The position numbers and the translations under genes are program-made. 54,116 nucleotides of DNA from CAYWPG01 sp964460035 (GTDB lineage: Bacteria; Pseudomonadota; Gammaproteobacteria; Nitrococcales; AK92). This document shows, piece after piece, positions 8,049-17,061 of this stretch. The stretch spans positions 1-54,116 of the forward strand of contig CAYWPG010000026.1 of NCBI GenBank assembly GCA_964460035.1, in the 5' to 3' direction. Position 1 is the stretch's first letter, and the number at the start of each line of letters is the position of its first letter. Below the pieces are notes generated by a model. It was not told the origin of the DNA. It ran no database searches and saw only the letters and a list, made by a program, of their open reading frames with translations.

Positions 8049-9629
8049 ATGTTGGATGCGAATCTTAAAAACCAGTTGAAGGCCTATCTCGAGAACATCA
8101 CGCAGCCTGTCGAACTGGTTGCGTCCCTCGACGATGGCGCCAAGTCGCAAGAGCTGATGGAGCTCTTGCAGGATATTGCAGAGCTATCGGACAAGGTTAC
8201 GGTGAGCCGGCGCGATGACGACGCGCGTAAGCCGTCGTTCGCCATCACCCGGGCTGGCACGGACATCAGCGTCCGCTTCGCCGGCATTCCGATGGGCCAC
8301 GAATTCACCTCGCTGGTGCTCGCCCTGCTCCAGGTCGGCGGCCATCCGCCCAAGGTGTCGCAGGATGTGATCGATCAGATCCGCGACCTCGATGGCGAGT
8401 ACCACTTCGAAACCTATTTCTCGCTGTCCTGCCAGAACTGCCCGGACGTGGTTCAGGCGTTGAACCTGATGAGCGTGCTGAATCCGAAGATCCGGCACGT
8501 AGCGATCGACGGTGCGCTGTTCCAGGACGAGGTAGAGGCGCGCCAAGTGATGGCGGTACCCACCGTCTACCTCAATGGGGAGGTATTCGCCCAGGGCCGC
8601 ATGAGCCTTGAGGAAATCCTTGCCAAGGTGGACTCCAGCGCCGCCGAGCGCGAAGCGGAGAAGCTGAAGGGCAAGGACACGTTCGATGTGCTCGTGATCG
8701 GTGGCGGACCAGCCGGGGCAGCGGCCGCGATCTATGCCGCGCGCAAGGGGATTCGTACCGGTCTGGTCGCCGAGCGCTTCGGGGGGCAGGTTCTCGATAC
8801 CATGGCGATCGAGAACTTCATCTCCGTACCCTACACCGAAGGGCCCAAGCTGGGCGCGGCTCTGGAAGAGCACACCAAGCAGTATGACGTCGACGTCATG
8901 AACCTGCAGCGCGCCGCCAAGCTTGTGCCGCCGGAGAAGCAGGGCGGCTTGTTCGAGGTTCAGATGGCCAACGGCGTCTCGTTGACTGCCAGGAGCGTCA
9001 TCCTCTCCACCGGCGCCCGCTGGCGGCAGATGGGCGTGCCGGGCGAGGAAGAGTATCGCAACAAGGGGGTAGCCTACTGCCCTCACTGCGACGGCCCGCT
9101 GTACAAGGGCAAGCGGGTGGCGGTGATCGGCGGCGGCAACTCCGGCGTCGAAGCGGCCATCGACCTGGCTGGCTTGGTCACGCACGTAACGCTGATCGAG
9201 TTCGACTCCAAGCTGCGGGCCGACGAGGTCCTGCAGAAGAAGCTGCACAGCCTGCCCAACGTCACGGTAATCACCTCTGCGCAGACCACCGAGGTGCTGG
9301 GCGATGGCAGCAAGGTGACCGGCTTGACCTACAAGGATCGCGAAACGGGCGAATTGCACCGCATCGAACTGGAAGGTGTGTTCGTACAGATTGGCTTGGT
9401 GCCGAACACGGAGTGGCTGCAAGGCACTGTCAAGTTGACCGAACGCGGCGAAATCGAAGTCGACAATCGCGGCGAGACGTCGGTGCCGGGTCTGTTCGCC
9501 GCCGGCGATGCCACCACCGTGCCGTACAAGCAGATCATTACTGCCATGGGCGATGGCGCGAAAGCGGCACTGGCTGCGTTCGACTACCTGATCCGTGTCT
9601 CGGTAGACGACAAGGCCTCGGCAGCCTGA
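8049..9629 (+). CDS. ahpF: alkyl hydroperoxide reductase subunit F
   Basis: The 526-aa flavoprotein passes electrons from NADH through FAD and two disulfides to AhpC. The N-terminal double-thioredoxin-fold domain carries Cys128-x2-Cys131 (FSLSCQNCPDVV). The FAD site is VLVIGGGPAGAAAA at about 214-227. The second redox pair is Cys344/Cys347 (AYCPHCDGP) and the NAD site is VIGGGNSGVEAA. All redox centres are intact and the length equals that of enteric AhpF. The start at ATG 8049 is preceded by AGGGAG. It forms an operon with ahpC. Confidence 0.97.
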   Translation: MLDANLKNQLKAYLENITQPVELVASLDDGAKSQELMELLQDIAELSDKVTVSRRDDDARKPSFAITRAGTDISVRFAGIPMGHEFTSLVLALLQVGGHPPKVSQDVIDQIRDLDGEYHFETYFSLSCQNCPDVVQALNLMSVLNPKIRHVAIDGALFQDEVEARQVMAVPTVYLNGEVFAQGRMSLEEILAKVDSSAAEREAEKLKGKDTFDVLVIGGGPAGAAAAIYAARKGIRTGLVAERFGGQVLDTMAIENFISVPYTEGPKLGAALEEHTKQYDVDVMNLQRAAKLVPPEKQGGLFEVQMANGVSLTARSVILSTGARWRQMGVPGEEEYRNKGVAYCPHCDGPLYKGKRVAVIGGGNSGVEAAIDLAGLVTHVTLIEFDSKLRADEVLQKKLHSLPNVTVITSAQTTEVLGDGSKVTGLTYKDRETGELHRIELEGVFVQIGLVPNTEWLQGTVKLTERGEIEVDNRGETSVPGLFAAGDATTVPYKQIITAMGDGAKAALAAFDYLIRVSVDDKASAA

Positions 9630-9662
9630 ACTTCAGACTGAGCATTGCTTTCCCTCATAAGC

Positions 9663-9694
9663 AGCGGCGACCGTTTCACGGTCGCCGCTTTTTT
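9663..9694 (+). terminator. rho-independent terminator of ahpCF
   Basis: An uninterrupted 11-bp stem (AGCGGCGACCG / CGGTCGCCGCT) with loop TTTCA is followed by six T residues at 9689-9694. It lies 33 bases after the ahpF stop codon. This is the clearest intrinsic terminator in the window. Confidence 0.93.
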
Positions 9695-10468
9695 GTTCCA
9701 GCACCTGCGAAGGCACGGCACGGACCGATCGCTCTACGCCGCTAAGCCTATTGGCAGCCTCGCGCCCACGGTCGGCGCCATGGCCATACTCTCTTCGTCC
9801 GCCAAGGCGGCATTGCGAGCCGGAATTCGCGGCGGCGGTCCGCGCAGGCGTCGCAGCCAGCGACAATCCGGGCATTCTCCGATGCCCTCATCGGCATGCG
9901 CCAAGCGCGTCCCCCCTAGCGTATGGACTCAGGACACGTAGCGGGTTCTGAGTTCATTTCGAATCCGCAATACTCAAGAATCCATAGCCGGCGCCGAAAA
10001 AGAAAACAAGACAAGCCATTTGGCTAGCCGATTCGACGCCGTTTTCATGCGCTCCGCTTTATAAGCGCATATCCATTGGGCAATGTGAACGAAAGCGATC
10101 CACAGCATTGTATGGCGGCATTCTGGCTTGGGGAGCTCCCGGCATCGCGCCGGACACCCCCCTACGCTCGCCGTCAGCATCTGGAAACATGGCATGATCC
10201 GACTTGGAGGGCACAACCGAAACAGCGAGAATCGCCCTTTCTTATCAGAGGCTTACGCAAGAGCCCTACACGCAGAGCACGTCCCTGGCCACCGTTGCAA
10301 CCACTGAGGATCCCGCTGTGGCAGCCGCCCCTCTTTTCCACCAACACGCTCTTTATCCAAAACGAGACACTTTGTAGCGAATTCGTCGCTGCCGGGGAAT
10401 AACCGCACAGACCGTGGCACAATCCCCGGCAAGCCGTAGACCGTGCATTCGTCGGAGGCTACAGGGAT
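9695..10468. other. gene-poor stretch between ahpF and the CBS-GGDEF-EAL region
   Basis: I see no convincing gene in these roughly 770 bases; open frames are short, lack family features and lack ribosome sites. The stretch contains a CCGATG/CATCGG hairpin (9879-9894), an imperfect inverted repeat at 9924-9956 and a locally AT-rich patch around 9950-10080. It may carry the promoter of the downstream gene and decayed sequence. Confidence 0.5.
9924..9956. repeat. 12-bp imperfect inverted repeat
   Basis: TGGACTCAGGAC (9924-9935) pairs with GTTCTGAGTTCA (9945-9956) across a 9-base loop. As RNA all 12 positions pair, two of them as G-U. There is no T-tract. It could be a structured RNA element, the remnant of a mobile-element end, or a terminator-like hairpin. 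Confidence 0.5.
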
Positions 10469-10648
10469 ATGGAAACGGCAGTGTTTTGCTATCGGCTGCA
10501 ACACCCGGAGGAGCGCTGGGCATTACAGGACATCGACTCCATGAGCCTGGCACAGGACTTCACAGCAACGGCTTGGCGAGCCGGTACGCGCCGACAGCCG
10601 AGCAACCAGCGAGCGACTCGCCAGAAAGAATCGTCGCGTGCAGCTTAA
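10469..10648 (+). CDS. possible small ORF (59 aa) upstream of the c-di-GMP gene
   Basis: An ATG at 10469 follows GGAGG (11 bases upstream) and AGGG (closer) and opens a 59-codon frame beginning METAVFCYRLQHPEERWALQ and ending in TAA at 10646-10648. The next gene's GTG lies 11 bases after this stop, a spacing that suits translational coupling. I do not recognise the product and it has no membrane segment. It may be a leader peptide or a chance frame; the start context is the only positive evidence. Confidence 0.3.
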   Translation: METAVFCYRLQHPEERWALQDIDSMSLAQDFTATAWRAGTRRQPSNQRATRQKESSRAA

Positions 10649-10659
10649 CGAGGGACATA

Positions 10660-13257
10660 GTGAGACGGGAATCCGAAACGCCGTGCGATGAGCAAGTCGT
10701 TGCAGCAGCTTGCGGGGAAGTACCCGGCTCGGCTGGCGACGTGCCGGTGGCGAGTATCGTCCGCCCCGACATTTTGACCTGTGCGCTGGACACTCCGCTC
10801 AAGCGGGCGGCGCAAGCCATGCAGGCTGCTCGCTGCAGCTCCATCGTAGTCCTCGACGATAATGGCCAGGCAGCCGGCATCTGGACCGAGCGCGACGCCT
10901 TACGGGTCGACTTCGACGATCCGAGCAGCTTTGCCCGCCCCGTGAGCGAAGTCATGAGCCATCCGATATATACGCTGCCTGCGGCCACGCCGTTGCGGGA
11001 AGCGGCCGAGCGCATGCGGCGTATGGGGCTGCGCCACTTCCTGGTGGTCAATGAAGATGGCGCGCCGTGGGGGGTCCTGTCGCAAAGCGATGTAGTCGTC
11101 AATCAGGGCATAGAGCACTTTCTGCACCTGCGAGCGGTCTCTACCGTGGTGCGCGAGCAGACGCCGCTGGCTGCGACCACGCCGCTGGTCGTCGCCGCCG
11201 AGTACATGCGTGAACAGCGCATCGATGCCGTTCTGGTTGCTTACGCCGATGGCGAGCACGGGATACTTACCGAGCGCGATCTGGTGCGCCTGATCGCCGA
11301 TGCACGTGGAAGCGCGCCGCTGGGCGAACTGGCGAGCCGGCCGCTTATCACCATCGCACATACAGAGAGCCTCTACCGCGCTCGCACGCTGCTCATGGAG
11401 CGAGGCATCCGCCATGTGGGCGTGACCGATGAGCAGGACAAGCTGCTCGGTCTGGTCAGCTTTGCCGAGATTCTCTCGGGCATAGAGCTCAGCTACATAC
11501 GCGAGCTGCAAGCGGCGCTGCGCGAACGCGATGCGGCGCTGCACGCCTCTCGGCGCAGCCTGCTCCTGGCCGAGAAGATCATCGAGAGTTCGCTGGAAGG
11601 CGTGATCATTACCGACCCCAACGCGGTCATCATACGCGTCAACCCTGCCTTCACCCGGCTAACCGGCTACGAGCCGCACGAAGTAATAGGCAAGACTCCC
11701 GCCGTGCTCAGCTCCGGCCGGCATCCCCCCGAGTTCTATGCGGCGTTGTGGCAGCACTTGCACGAGCACGGCAACTGGCAAGGCGAGATCTGGAACCGTC
11801 GCAAGAACGGCGAGATCTTCCCGGAATTCATCAGTATCACCGCAATTCACAACGAGCATGGCGAGATCACGAACTACGCTGCGCTATTCAACGACATATC
11901 CAAGCTCAAGGAGAGCGAGGAGCAGATCCGCCACCTGGCTTATTACGATCCGCTGACAAACTTACCCAATCGGCGCTTGCTGGCTGACCGCCTGCAAATG
12001 GCGATTGCGCACGCCCATCGCCACGGTCTGAAAGTCGGAGTCCTCTTCGTCGACCTGGACCGCTTCAAGCAGGTCAATGACAGTCTGGGCCATAAAGCCG
12101 GCGACGAACTGCTGGAACAGGTAGCTCAGCGTCTGACTGCGTGCGTGCGCGAGGACGATACCGTGGCGCGTATCGCCGGCGATGAGTTCGTGATCGTCTT
12201 AGGAGACATAGCCGATGAGACCGAAGCGACGCTAACGGCCAACCGCATCAGCGATGCTCTGCGTCGTCCGGTCACTGTCGCGGGCTGCGAAATAGTCGTT
12301 ACCGCCAGCATAGGTATCAGCATTTACCCGTTAGATGGGACGACACCGGACGAGTTGCTGGTTCGCGCCGATACTGCCATGTACAACGCCAAGCAGAGCG
12401 GACGCAACCGCCTTAGCAGCTACACGGCCGATATGAGCGCCGCCGCCCGCGAGCGGCTGACACTGGAAAGCGAGTTGCGGCACGGCCTGGTGCAGGGGGA
12501 GTTCGAGCTGCATTACCAGCCACTGGTAGACGCCAGTGGCCGCCCGCGCGAAGCCGAAGCCCTGTTGCGTTGGCAGCATCCGTCGCGCGGTCTGGTAGCG
12601 CCGTCCGACTTCGTACCACAGGCCGAGGAAATGGAGCTGATGGAGCCTATCGGCGAATGGGTCATTCAGGAGGCGATCCGCCAGCTTCGCGCCTGGGACG
12701 CCGCCGGAGCAGCCGTGGCGGGCATGGCGGTTAACGTGTCCGCGCGCCAGCTACGCAATCCCGCCTTTGCGGGATGGGTGGCCGATACGCTCGCCAATGC
12801 CGCGGTCGAACCCGGGCGGCTGACCCTGGAAGTGGCCGAAACCTTGCTCATCGAGGCCGGTGTTACACCCGCCGATTTGACCGCACTCCGAGAAATCGGC
12901 GTGCGCCTGGCGCTGGACAACTTTGGCGCCACCTACTGCGCACTGAACTACATCAAGACACTGCCGGTAGATCGGCTGAAGATCGGTCATGCCTTGGTCC
13001 GAAACATGATGGATAACCCGCAGAACGCTATCCTCGTGCGCGCTCTGATCGAATTTGCGCATTCGCTGGGCCAAGAGGTCGTTGCCGAAGGCGTCGAGTC
13101 GCCAGAGCAGCTGCAGCTCCTGCGCACTTACGGATGCGATCTTCTGCAAGGTTTCCTGTTCTCGCGGCCGATCTCCGCCGACGCACTCGCCGATTGGACG
13201 CGCAGCGCCCTATCGCCAGCCGGCGGCCTCATCTCCTCGCCGGAAGGGATTTCATAA
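10660..13257 (+). CDS. 4xCBS-PAS-GGDEF-EAL cyclic-di-GMP protein
   Basis: The 865-aa soluble protein starts at GTG 10660, preceded by GAGGG; a longer open frame back to 10414 has no domain content. It carries four CBS motifs (about residues 28-270), a PAS domain (about 305-420), GGDEF (about 425-585) and EAL (about 600-855). The diguanylate-cyclase signature is AGDEF (506-510), with an RxxD inhibitory site at Arg497-Asp500, so synthesis of c-di-GMP looks possible. The EAL motif is present (Glu633), but the usual DDFGTG is DNFGAT (Asn754) and KID is KIG (Gly776), so phosphodiesterase activity is doubtful. CBS pairs bind adenine nucleotides, which suggests coupling of c-di-GMP output to energy state. 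No transmembrane segments are seen. Confidence 0.9.
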   Translation: MRRESETPCDEQVVAAACGEVPGSAGDVPVASIVRPDILTCALDTPLKRAAQAMQAARCSSIVVLDDNGQAAGIWTERDALRVDFDDPSSFARPVSEVMSHPIYTLPAATPLREAAERMRRMGLRHFLVVNEDGAPWGVLSQSDVVVNQGIEHFLHLRAVSTVVREQTPLAATTPLVVAAEYMREQRIDAVLVAYADGEHGILTERDLVRLIADARGSAPLGELASRPLITIAHTESLYRARTLLMERGIRHVGVTDEQDKLLGLVSFAEILSGIELSYIRELQAALRERDAALHASRRSLLLAEKIIESSLEGVIITDPNAVIIRVNPAFTRLTGYEPHEVIGKTPAVLSSGRHPPEFYAALWQHLHEHGNWQGEIWNRRKNGEIFPEFISITAIHNEHGEITNYAALFNDISKLKESEEQIRHLAYYDPLTNLPNRRLLADRLQMAIAHAHRHGLKVGVLFVDLDRFKQVNDSLGHKAGDELLEQVAQRLTACVREDDTVARIAGDEFVIVLGDIADETEATLTANRISDALRRPVTVAGCEIVVTASIGISIYPLDGTTPDELLVRADTAMYNAKQSGRNRLSSYTADMSAAARERLTLESELRHGLVQGEFELHYQPLVDASGRPREAEALLRWQHPSRGLVAPSDFVPQAEEMELMEPIGEWVIQEAIRQLRAWDAAGAAVAGMAVNVSARQLRNPAFAGWVADTLANAAVEPGRLTLEVAETLLIEAGVTPADLTALREIGVRLALDNFGATYCALNYIKTLPVDRLKIGHALVRNMMDNPQNAILVRALIEFAHSLGQEVVAEGVESPEQLQLLRTYGCDLLQGFLFSRPISADALADWTRSALSPAGGLISSPEGIS

Positions 13258-13271
13258 CACTTATCGCGCCC

Positions 13272-13295
13272 GCCGCTCGCATCTCAGCGAGCGGC
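13272..13295. terminator. hairpin at the convergent gene ends
   Basis: A perfect 9-bp stem (GCCGCTCGC / GCGAGCGGC) with loop ATCTCA overlaps the stop codon of the hemolysin-III gene and lies 14 bases after the upstream convergent stop. It has no T-tract. It may act on both strands, but termination is only inferred. Confidence 0.35.
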
Positions 13296-13946
13296 ATAGT
13301 ACAGCACGGCTATGAAGTGACAGGATGTGCCCACGCACACGAAGCCGTGCCATATCGCATGCGCATAGCGCAACCCGGTCGCCACCAGGAACGTCACACC
13401 GGTCGTATACGCGACGCCTCCCGCCAGCAGCCAAAGCAGGCCCGGCAATGGGACATTGGTCCAGAACGGCCGAATGGCCACTACCACCAGCCATCCCATG
13501 CTCAGATAAAGCGCCAGCGAGGTCGTGTTGAGACGCCCACGGTTGGCGACGGTCAGCGTAATACCGGCGACGGCTAGCCCCCAAATGACTGTCAGCAAGC
13601 TCCAGCCCCATGGACCGCGCAGTGCGCCCAGGCAAAAGGGCGTGTAAGTCCCGGCAATCATTACGAAGACCGCCGCGTAATCCAGCAAGCGGAAAAGTTT
13701 TTTGCGATCGCCGTAGGGTAGCGCATGGTAAATAGTGGATGCGCAATACAGCAGCACGGTAGCCACTGCGAACACCACGGCACCGACCATGAAGGCGAAA
13801 TCGCCTCTTTGACTGGCTTCCAGAACCAGAAACGGCATCGCGACCAGCGCGACGATCAATGCGGCGCCGTGGGTAATGCCGTTGGCCCATTCCTCCTCGC
13901 GCGACTGTGCTCGTCTGCCTCTTCTTCGCGGTCGTGCACTCGCCAT
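13284..13946 (-). CDS. hemolysin III / PAQR family membrane protein
   Basis: The 220-aa integral membrane protein has about seven hydrophobic helices. PAQR/Hly-III signatures are a Ser and His in YCASTIYHALPY near the first motif, an Asp in RLLDYAAVF, and HAIWH plus CHF near the C-terminus, which form the metal-binding site of this superfamily. Bacterial members (YqfA, hemolysin III) are linked to membrane lipid homeostasis; toxin activity is not implied. I start at the ATG complementary to 13944-13946 for normal family length; longer in-frame starts add a basic low-complexity tail. It converges on the c-di-GMP gene, with only 26 bp between the stops. Confidence 0.85.
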   Translation of the reverse strand: MASARPRRRGRRAQSREEEWANGITHGAALIVALVAMPFLVLEASQRGDFAFMVGAVVFAVATVLLYCASTIYHALPYGDRKKLFRLLDYAAVFVMIAGTYTPFCLGALRGPWGWSLLTVIWGLAVAGITLTVANRGRLNTTSLALYLSMGWLVVVAIRPFWTNVPLPGLLWLLAGGVAYTTGVTFLVATGLRYAHAIWHGFVCVGTSCHFIAVLYYAAR

Positions 13947-14218
13947 AGGCGGCCGGCCTTGCCTCCCTGCTCCACGTTGACTACGCCCGAGAACAGGCCA
14001 TAGGGTTCGCGCCGCCCGATTCAAAGCGGCAAAAGCGAGCGATCTTCTACATCTTCGCGAAAGCCTGCGCAACGCCGGCGCCTGGGCGGCACTTTCTCGC
14101 GCATGCGGCAATCAGGCGCAAAGGCAGCACTGACGGCCGCGCACGCCGGCAAGGTTGTGTCGGCGGCAGGCTTCCGCCCCCATATCTTCTTCACCCAGCG
14201 CTAGCCGAGAGAAACATC

Positions 14219-15295
14219 GTGTCGTCCTTGCCCCCAACCTCCAGCGAAGCATTCTATGCGCGCACCTTCGCCGTGCTGGTACTGGTCGGCCTGGGGATGC
14301 TGCTTTACCTCATTCTCCAGCCAGTGTTCGTGCCGTTAGCCTGGGCAGGCTTCCTCGCCTTCTTGCTCTATCCGCTGCACATGCGACTGGTACTGGCGCT
14401 GCGGGGGCGCGACAACGTTTCCGCTGCGCTGCTGACCATACTTGCTGTGGTACTGATTCTGGGACCGCTGAGCGGACTGACGGCGGCCTTCGTAGCCCAG
14501 GCTAACGAGGTGGTGGAACTGGGGCAGAAGTTCGCCCAGCAACAGCGCCAACCCGGCGCCACCGCTCCCGGCTGGCTACAGTCGGCCCTGGCATGGCTGT
14601 GGGAGACGGTGGGAATCTCCCCCGAGCAATTGCGCGAATGGGCGGTGGAGGCGGCCAAAACGCTACTGCAATCGCTTGCCGGAATGGGCGGCCGGATCTT
14701 CGTTGGCGCGCTAGGGACCGTGATCGGTTTCACCGTCACTATCTTCGCGCTGTTCTTCCTGCTTCGAGACGGGGCGCAGATGCTCGCCACCGCACGGGGT
14801 CTGATCCCCATGCCCGACCTCAACAAACAGCGCCTTTTCGACCACTTGGGATCGGTGACCATGGCGCTGATCTACGGCATCGGCGTCACCGCCCTGGTTC
14901 AGGGCGCATTGCTGGGAATAGGATTTGCGGTATTGGGACTGCCGGCGCCCGTAGTGGTTGGAGTGTTCGGTGCGCTGTTTGCCTTGCTGCCCCTGTTAGG
15001 CACGCCGCTGATCTGGGTGCCGGCGGCCATTATCCTGGCTGCCCAAGGCCGCTGGATCGCCGCCGTCGTGCTGTTGCTGTGGGGCCTGGGAGTCAGCACG
15101 GTAGATAATGTGCTGCGCCCGATACTGGTCTCCGAGCGTGCGCATATCGGCACTCTGACGGTGTTCATCGGCGTTATCGGGGGCGTGAGCGCGTTCGGCA
15201 CGCTGGGCCTGTTCCTCGGCCCCCTGTTGCTGTCGCTCGCGCTAGCATTGGCTCGCTTCGCGCTGGAGATGCGCCACCGGCATACGTCGTCCTGA
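14219..15295 (+). CDS. AI-2E family transporter / PerM-type permease
   Basis: This 358-aa inner-membrane protein has the topology of the AI-2 exporter (UPF0118) family: two or three N-terminal helices (VLVLVGLGMLLYLILQPVFV), a central soluble region, then about five helices. Motifs include GFTVTIFALFFLLRDG and, near the end, ILVSERAHIGTLTVFIGVIG followed by GPLLLSLALAL, all typical of the family. Members export autoinducer-2 or transport Na+/H+; most are uncharacterised. The start is GTG 14219 with GAGAG about eight bases upstream. It stands alone on the plus strand. Confidence 0.87.
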   Translation: MSSLPPTSSEAFYARTFAVLVLVGLGMLLYLILQPVFVPLAWAGFLAFLLYPLHMRLVLALRGRDNVSAALLTILAVVLILGPLSGLTAAFVAQANEVVELGQKFAQQQRQPGATAPGWLQSALAWLWETVGISPEQLREWAVEAAKTLLQSLAGMGGRIFVGALGTVIGFTVTIFALFFLLRDGAQMLATARGLIPMPDLNKQRLFDHLGSVTMALIYGIGVTALVQGALLGIGFAVLGLPAPVVVGVFGALFALLPLLGTPLIWVPAAIILAAQGRWIAAVVLLLWGLGVSTVDNVLRPILVSERAHIGTLTVFIGVIGGVSAFGTLGLFLGPLLLSLALALARFALEMRHRHTSS

Positions 15296-15397
15296 CGACG
15301 TATGCGCGTCAGAGCCCACACTGACCGGCGCGCCGGCAGGCAGCCTTCACCTCGTTAGCCGAGCCACAGCACGCGCGAGCAGATCATACGCTGCAGC

Positions 15398-15835
15398 CTA
15401 AGGACAGGTCCCCAGGCGGCGCCCTTCCACGGTGCTGACCATATTCACCGGCCCCATAGGAGTGTTCATTACCGCGGTAGCGCGCCCTTCCATGCGCTCG
15501 CCCAGAAAGCTCATGCGCGCATCAACCCGAATATCGGCGCCCTCTTCCCGGCACACAGCCGTATAAGTCATGCCGTCCCTGGTCATTTTGAGATCGGAGA
15601 CTTCGCAGCTTTCCTGGTCGCCGAGCAAAGCCTCGCCGCGACCGAGATCTTCCACGGTCACGCATTGCTGATAAGTATAGGTCTGCTGCGGCAACTGGAC
15701 CGGACCGTCGCTCTTGAACTCGGTTATGTTGCTGAACTCCCATTGCCCGGTGCGGAGATTAGGCTCCGCCGCCTGTACGAAAGCCGGAGCGAGCAACACG
15801 AAAGCGATAACCAAAACTGCAAGGCGTAAGCGCAT
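15398..15835 (-). CDS. exported DUF3617-type protein
   Basis: The 145-aa product begins at the ATG complementary to 15833-15835, with GGAGA seven bases upstream. A clear signal peptide (MRLRLAVLVIAFVLLAPAF, cleavage near VQAAE) sends it to the periplasm. The mature part matches the DUF3617 pattern: LRTGQWEFSNITEF at the start, QQCVTVEDL and two cysteine-bearing segments, ending in GRRLGTCP. Family members are small periplasmic proteins of unknown function, often with disulfides. It is convergent with the AI-2E family gene. Confidence 0.78.
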   Translation of the reverse strand: MRLRLAVLVIAFVLLAPAFVQAAEPNLRTGQWEFSNITEFKSDGPVQLPQQTYTYQQCVTVEDLGRGEALLGDQESCEVSDLKMTRDGMTYTAVCREEGADIRVDARMSFLGERMEGRATAVMNTPMGPVNMVSTVEGRRLGTCP

Positions 15836-16029
15836 AACGAAGTCTCCATGGAAGGGAATTCGACCATCATCCACATCTTCCCCTTGCGCGGCAAATTCGA
15901 GCGCTATAATCGAGGCATGTCGAGCTCCAAACTAGAAGGCCCGTAAGCGCTTTTGCCTGCCGGCACCGAGTGCGCAACACGCTCTAGTTTAACTTCCGAT
16001 CGCAGTTCGACCGAGCCCGAGAAAAAACA

Positions 16030-16392
16030 ATGTGGCTACTGCCTTTTTGTTTCCTGCTTATGCTGGCGAACCCCGTAGCGGCGAATACCATCTACCGTTG
16101 GACCGACGAGCTGGGGCGTACGCATTTCAGCGATTCGCCGCCACCTGAAGGCCTTAGCGCCGAGCGTATACCCATGCCCGGCGCCAAGGCTCAGCCCGAC
16201 GCGGCCGCCCCTGCCCGCACCGCACGTAGCGCCAATCGCATGGACTCGCCGCGAGTGCGCCAGCGGCGCTGCACCGATTTTCGGGGCGCGCTGATTCAGT
16301 TGGAGCAAATCGCCGACACAGAAGGCGTGGATGCGCAGTGGCTGGAAGCCAGAGCCATTGCGCAGCGCGGTATTCGCCAGTGGTGCGACTGA
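16030..16392 (+). CDS. exported DUF4124-domain protein
   Basis: The 120-aa protein has a signal peptide (hydrophobic LLPFCFLLMLANPVAA) followed at once by the DUF4124 signature IYRWTDELGRTHFSDSPPP. The C-terminal half is basic, with a Cys in RQRRCTDF and one in the last residues. DUF4124 proteins are common small periplasmic proteins in Gammaproteobacteria; their role is unknown. The ribosome site is weak (GAGAAA before the ATG). Confidence 0.8.
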   Translation: MWLLPFCFLLMLANPVAANTIYRWTDELGRTHFSDSPPPEGLSAERIPMPGAKAQPDAAAPARTARSANRMDSPRVRQRRCTDFRGALIQLEQIADTEGVDAQWLEARAIAQRGIRQWCD

Positions 16393-16585
16393 TCCAGCGC
16401 AGGCGCAGCTCACCGCCCATACCGTTTCTTGCCATCGCTGGCTCCCCGGCGCAGAGCCTCCGCCGCGGCGACGATTGGGAATTGCCGAGAACGCACCGAA
16501 GTTTATCGATCGGGAGCCTGTCCAATCGACCGGCCCAGGCTCTGGGAGCCCGTCGTCCCCCAAACTCAGGCAAGGAGGCGAGAGC

Positions 16586-16870
16586 TTGGCTGACAGCAAC
16601 GCCCCCCATAAGCGCGACGAGCGCGGCAAGGAAACCTTGAGGCGCACGGAAGTCACCCGCGGAGTCGGAGGCCACAACCGAATGCTGATTCTCATCGTGG
16701 CCATCGCCGCTGCGCTGGTCATCACCTTCATGCTGTGGCCGCGCCAGTCGGGTCCGCAGCAACAACCGAGCATGCGTGCACCGGTCAGGCCGATAACCAC
16801 CTACCACGCACTACACAGCAGCAACGAGGCGCCGGTTGGGCATGGCCTCCGGACTGCCGATCTTTGTTAA
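16586..16870 (+). CDS. small single-pass membrane protein (TTG start)
   Basis: A TTG at 16586 is preceded at ideal distance by AGGAGG and opens a 94-aa frame to TAA at 16868-16870. The product has a charged N-terminus of about 32 residues, one strong transmembrane helix (MLILIVAIAAALVITFMLW) and a polar tail of about 40 residues. The combination of a strong Shine-Dalgarno and a clean helix argues for a real gene. I do not recognise a family. The frame is open further upstream, but no better start exists. Confidence 0.55.
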   Translation: MADSNAPHKRDERGKETLRRTEVTRGVGGHNRMLILIVAIAAALVITFMLWPRQSGPQQQPSMRAPVRPITTYHALHSSNEAPVGHGLRTADLC

Positions 16871-17061
16871 TATTGGCCGGACGAGTATACTCCAGGCCCC
16901 GATGCCGCCGATCGCCGTTGCCGCAACAGTGCAGGCGGTCGTAGCGGAAGAACCGCAGGTGCGGACCTTGTCCGCGCGGTGTAAGCTCCCCAGGCATGGG
17001 TCTGGGACGCAGCACGCGTCTTTTGACGTTCAACAACGTTCAACCGAAACCCGAGTCGTTC

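Noticed and set aside
8184..9422. 412-codon minus-strand frame inside ahpF
   Set aside because: Antisense to an intact ahpF; no ribosome site and no recognisable fold.
9940..9985. TTCGAATCC-like T-arm reminiscent of a tRNA
   Set aside because: No acceptor, D or anticodon stems can be drawn around it.
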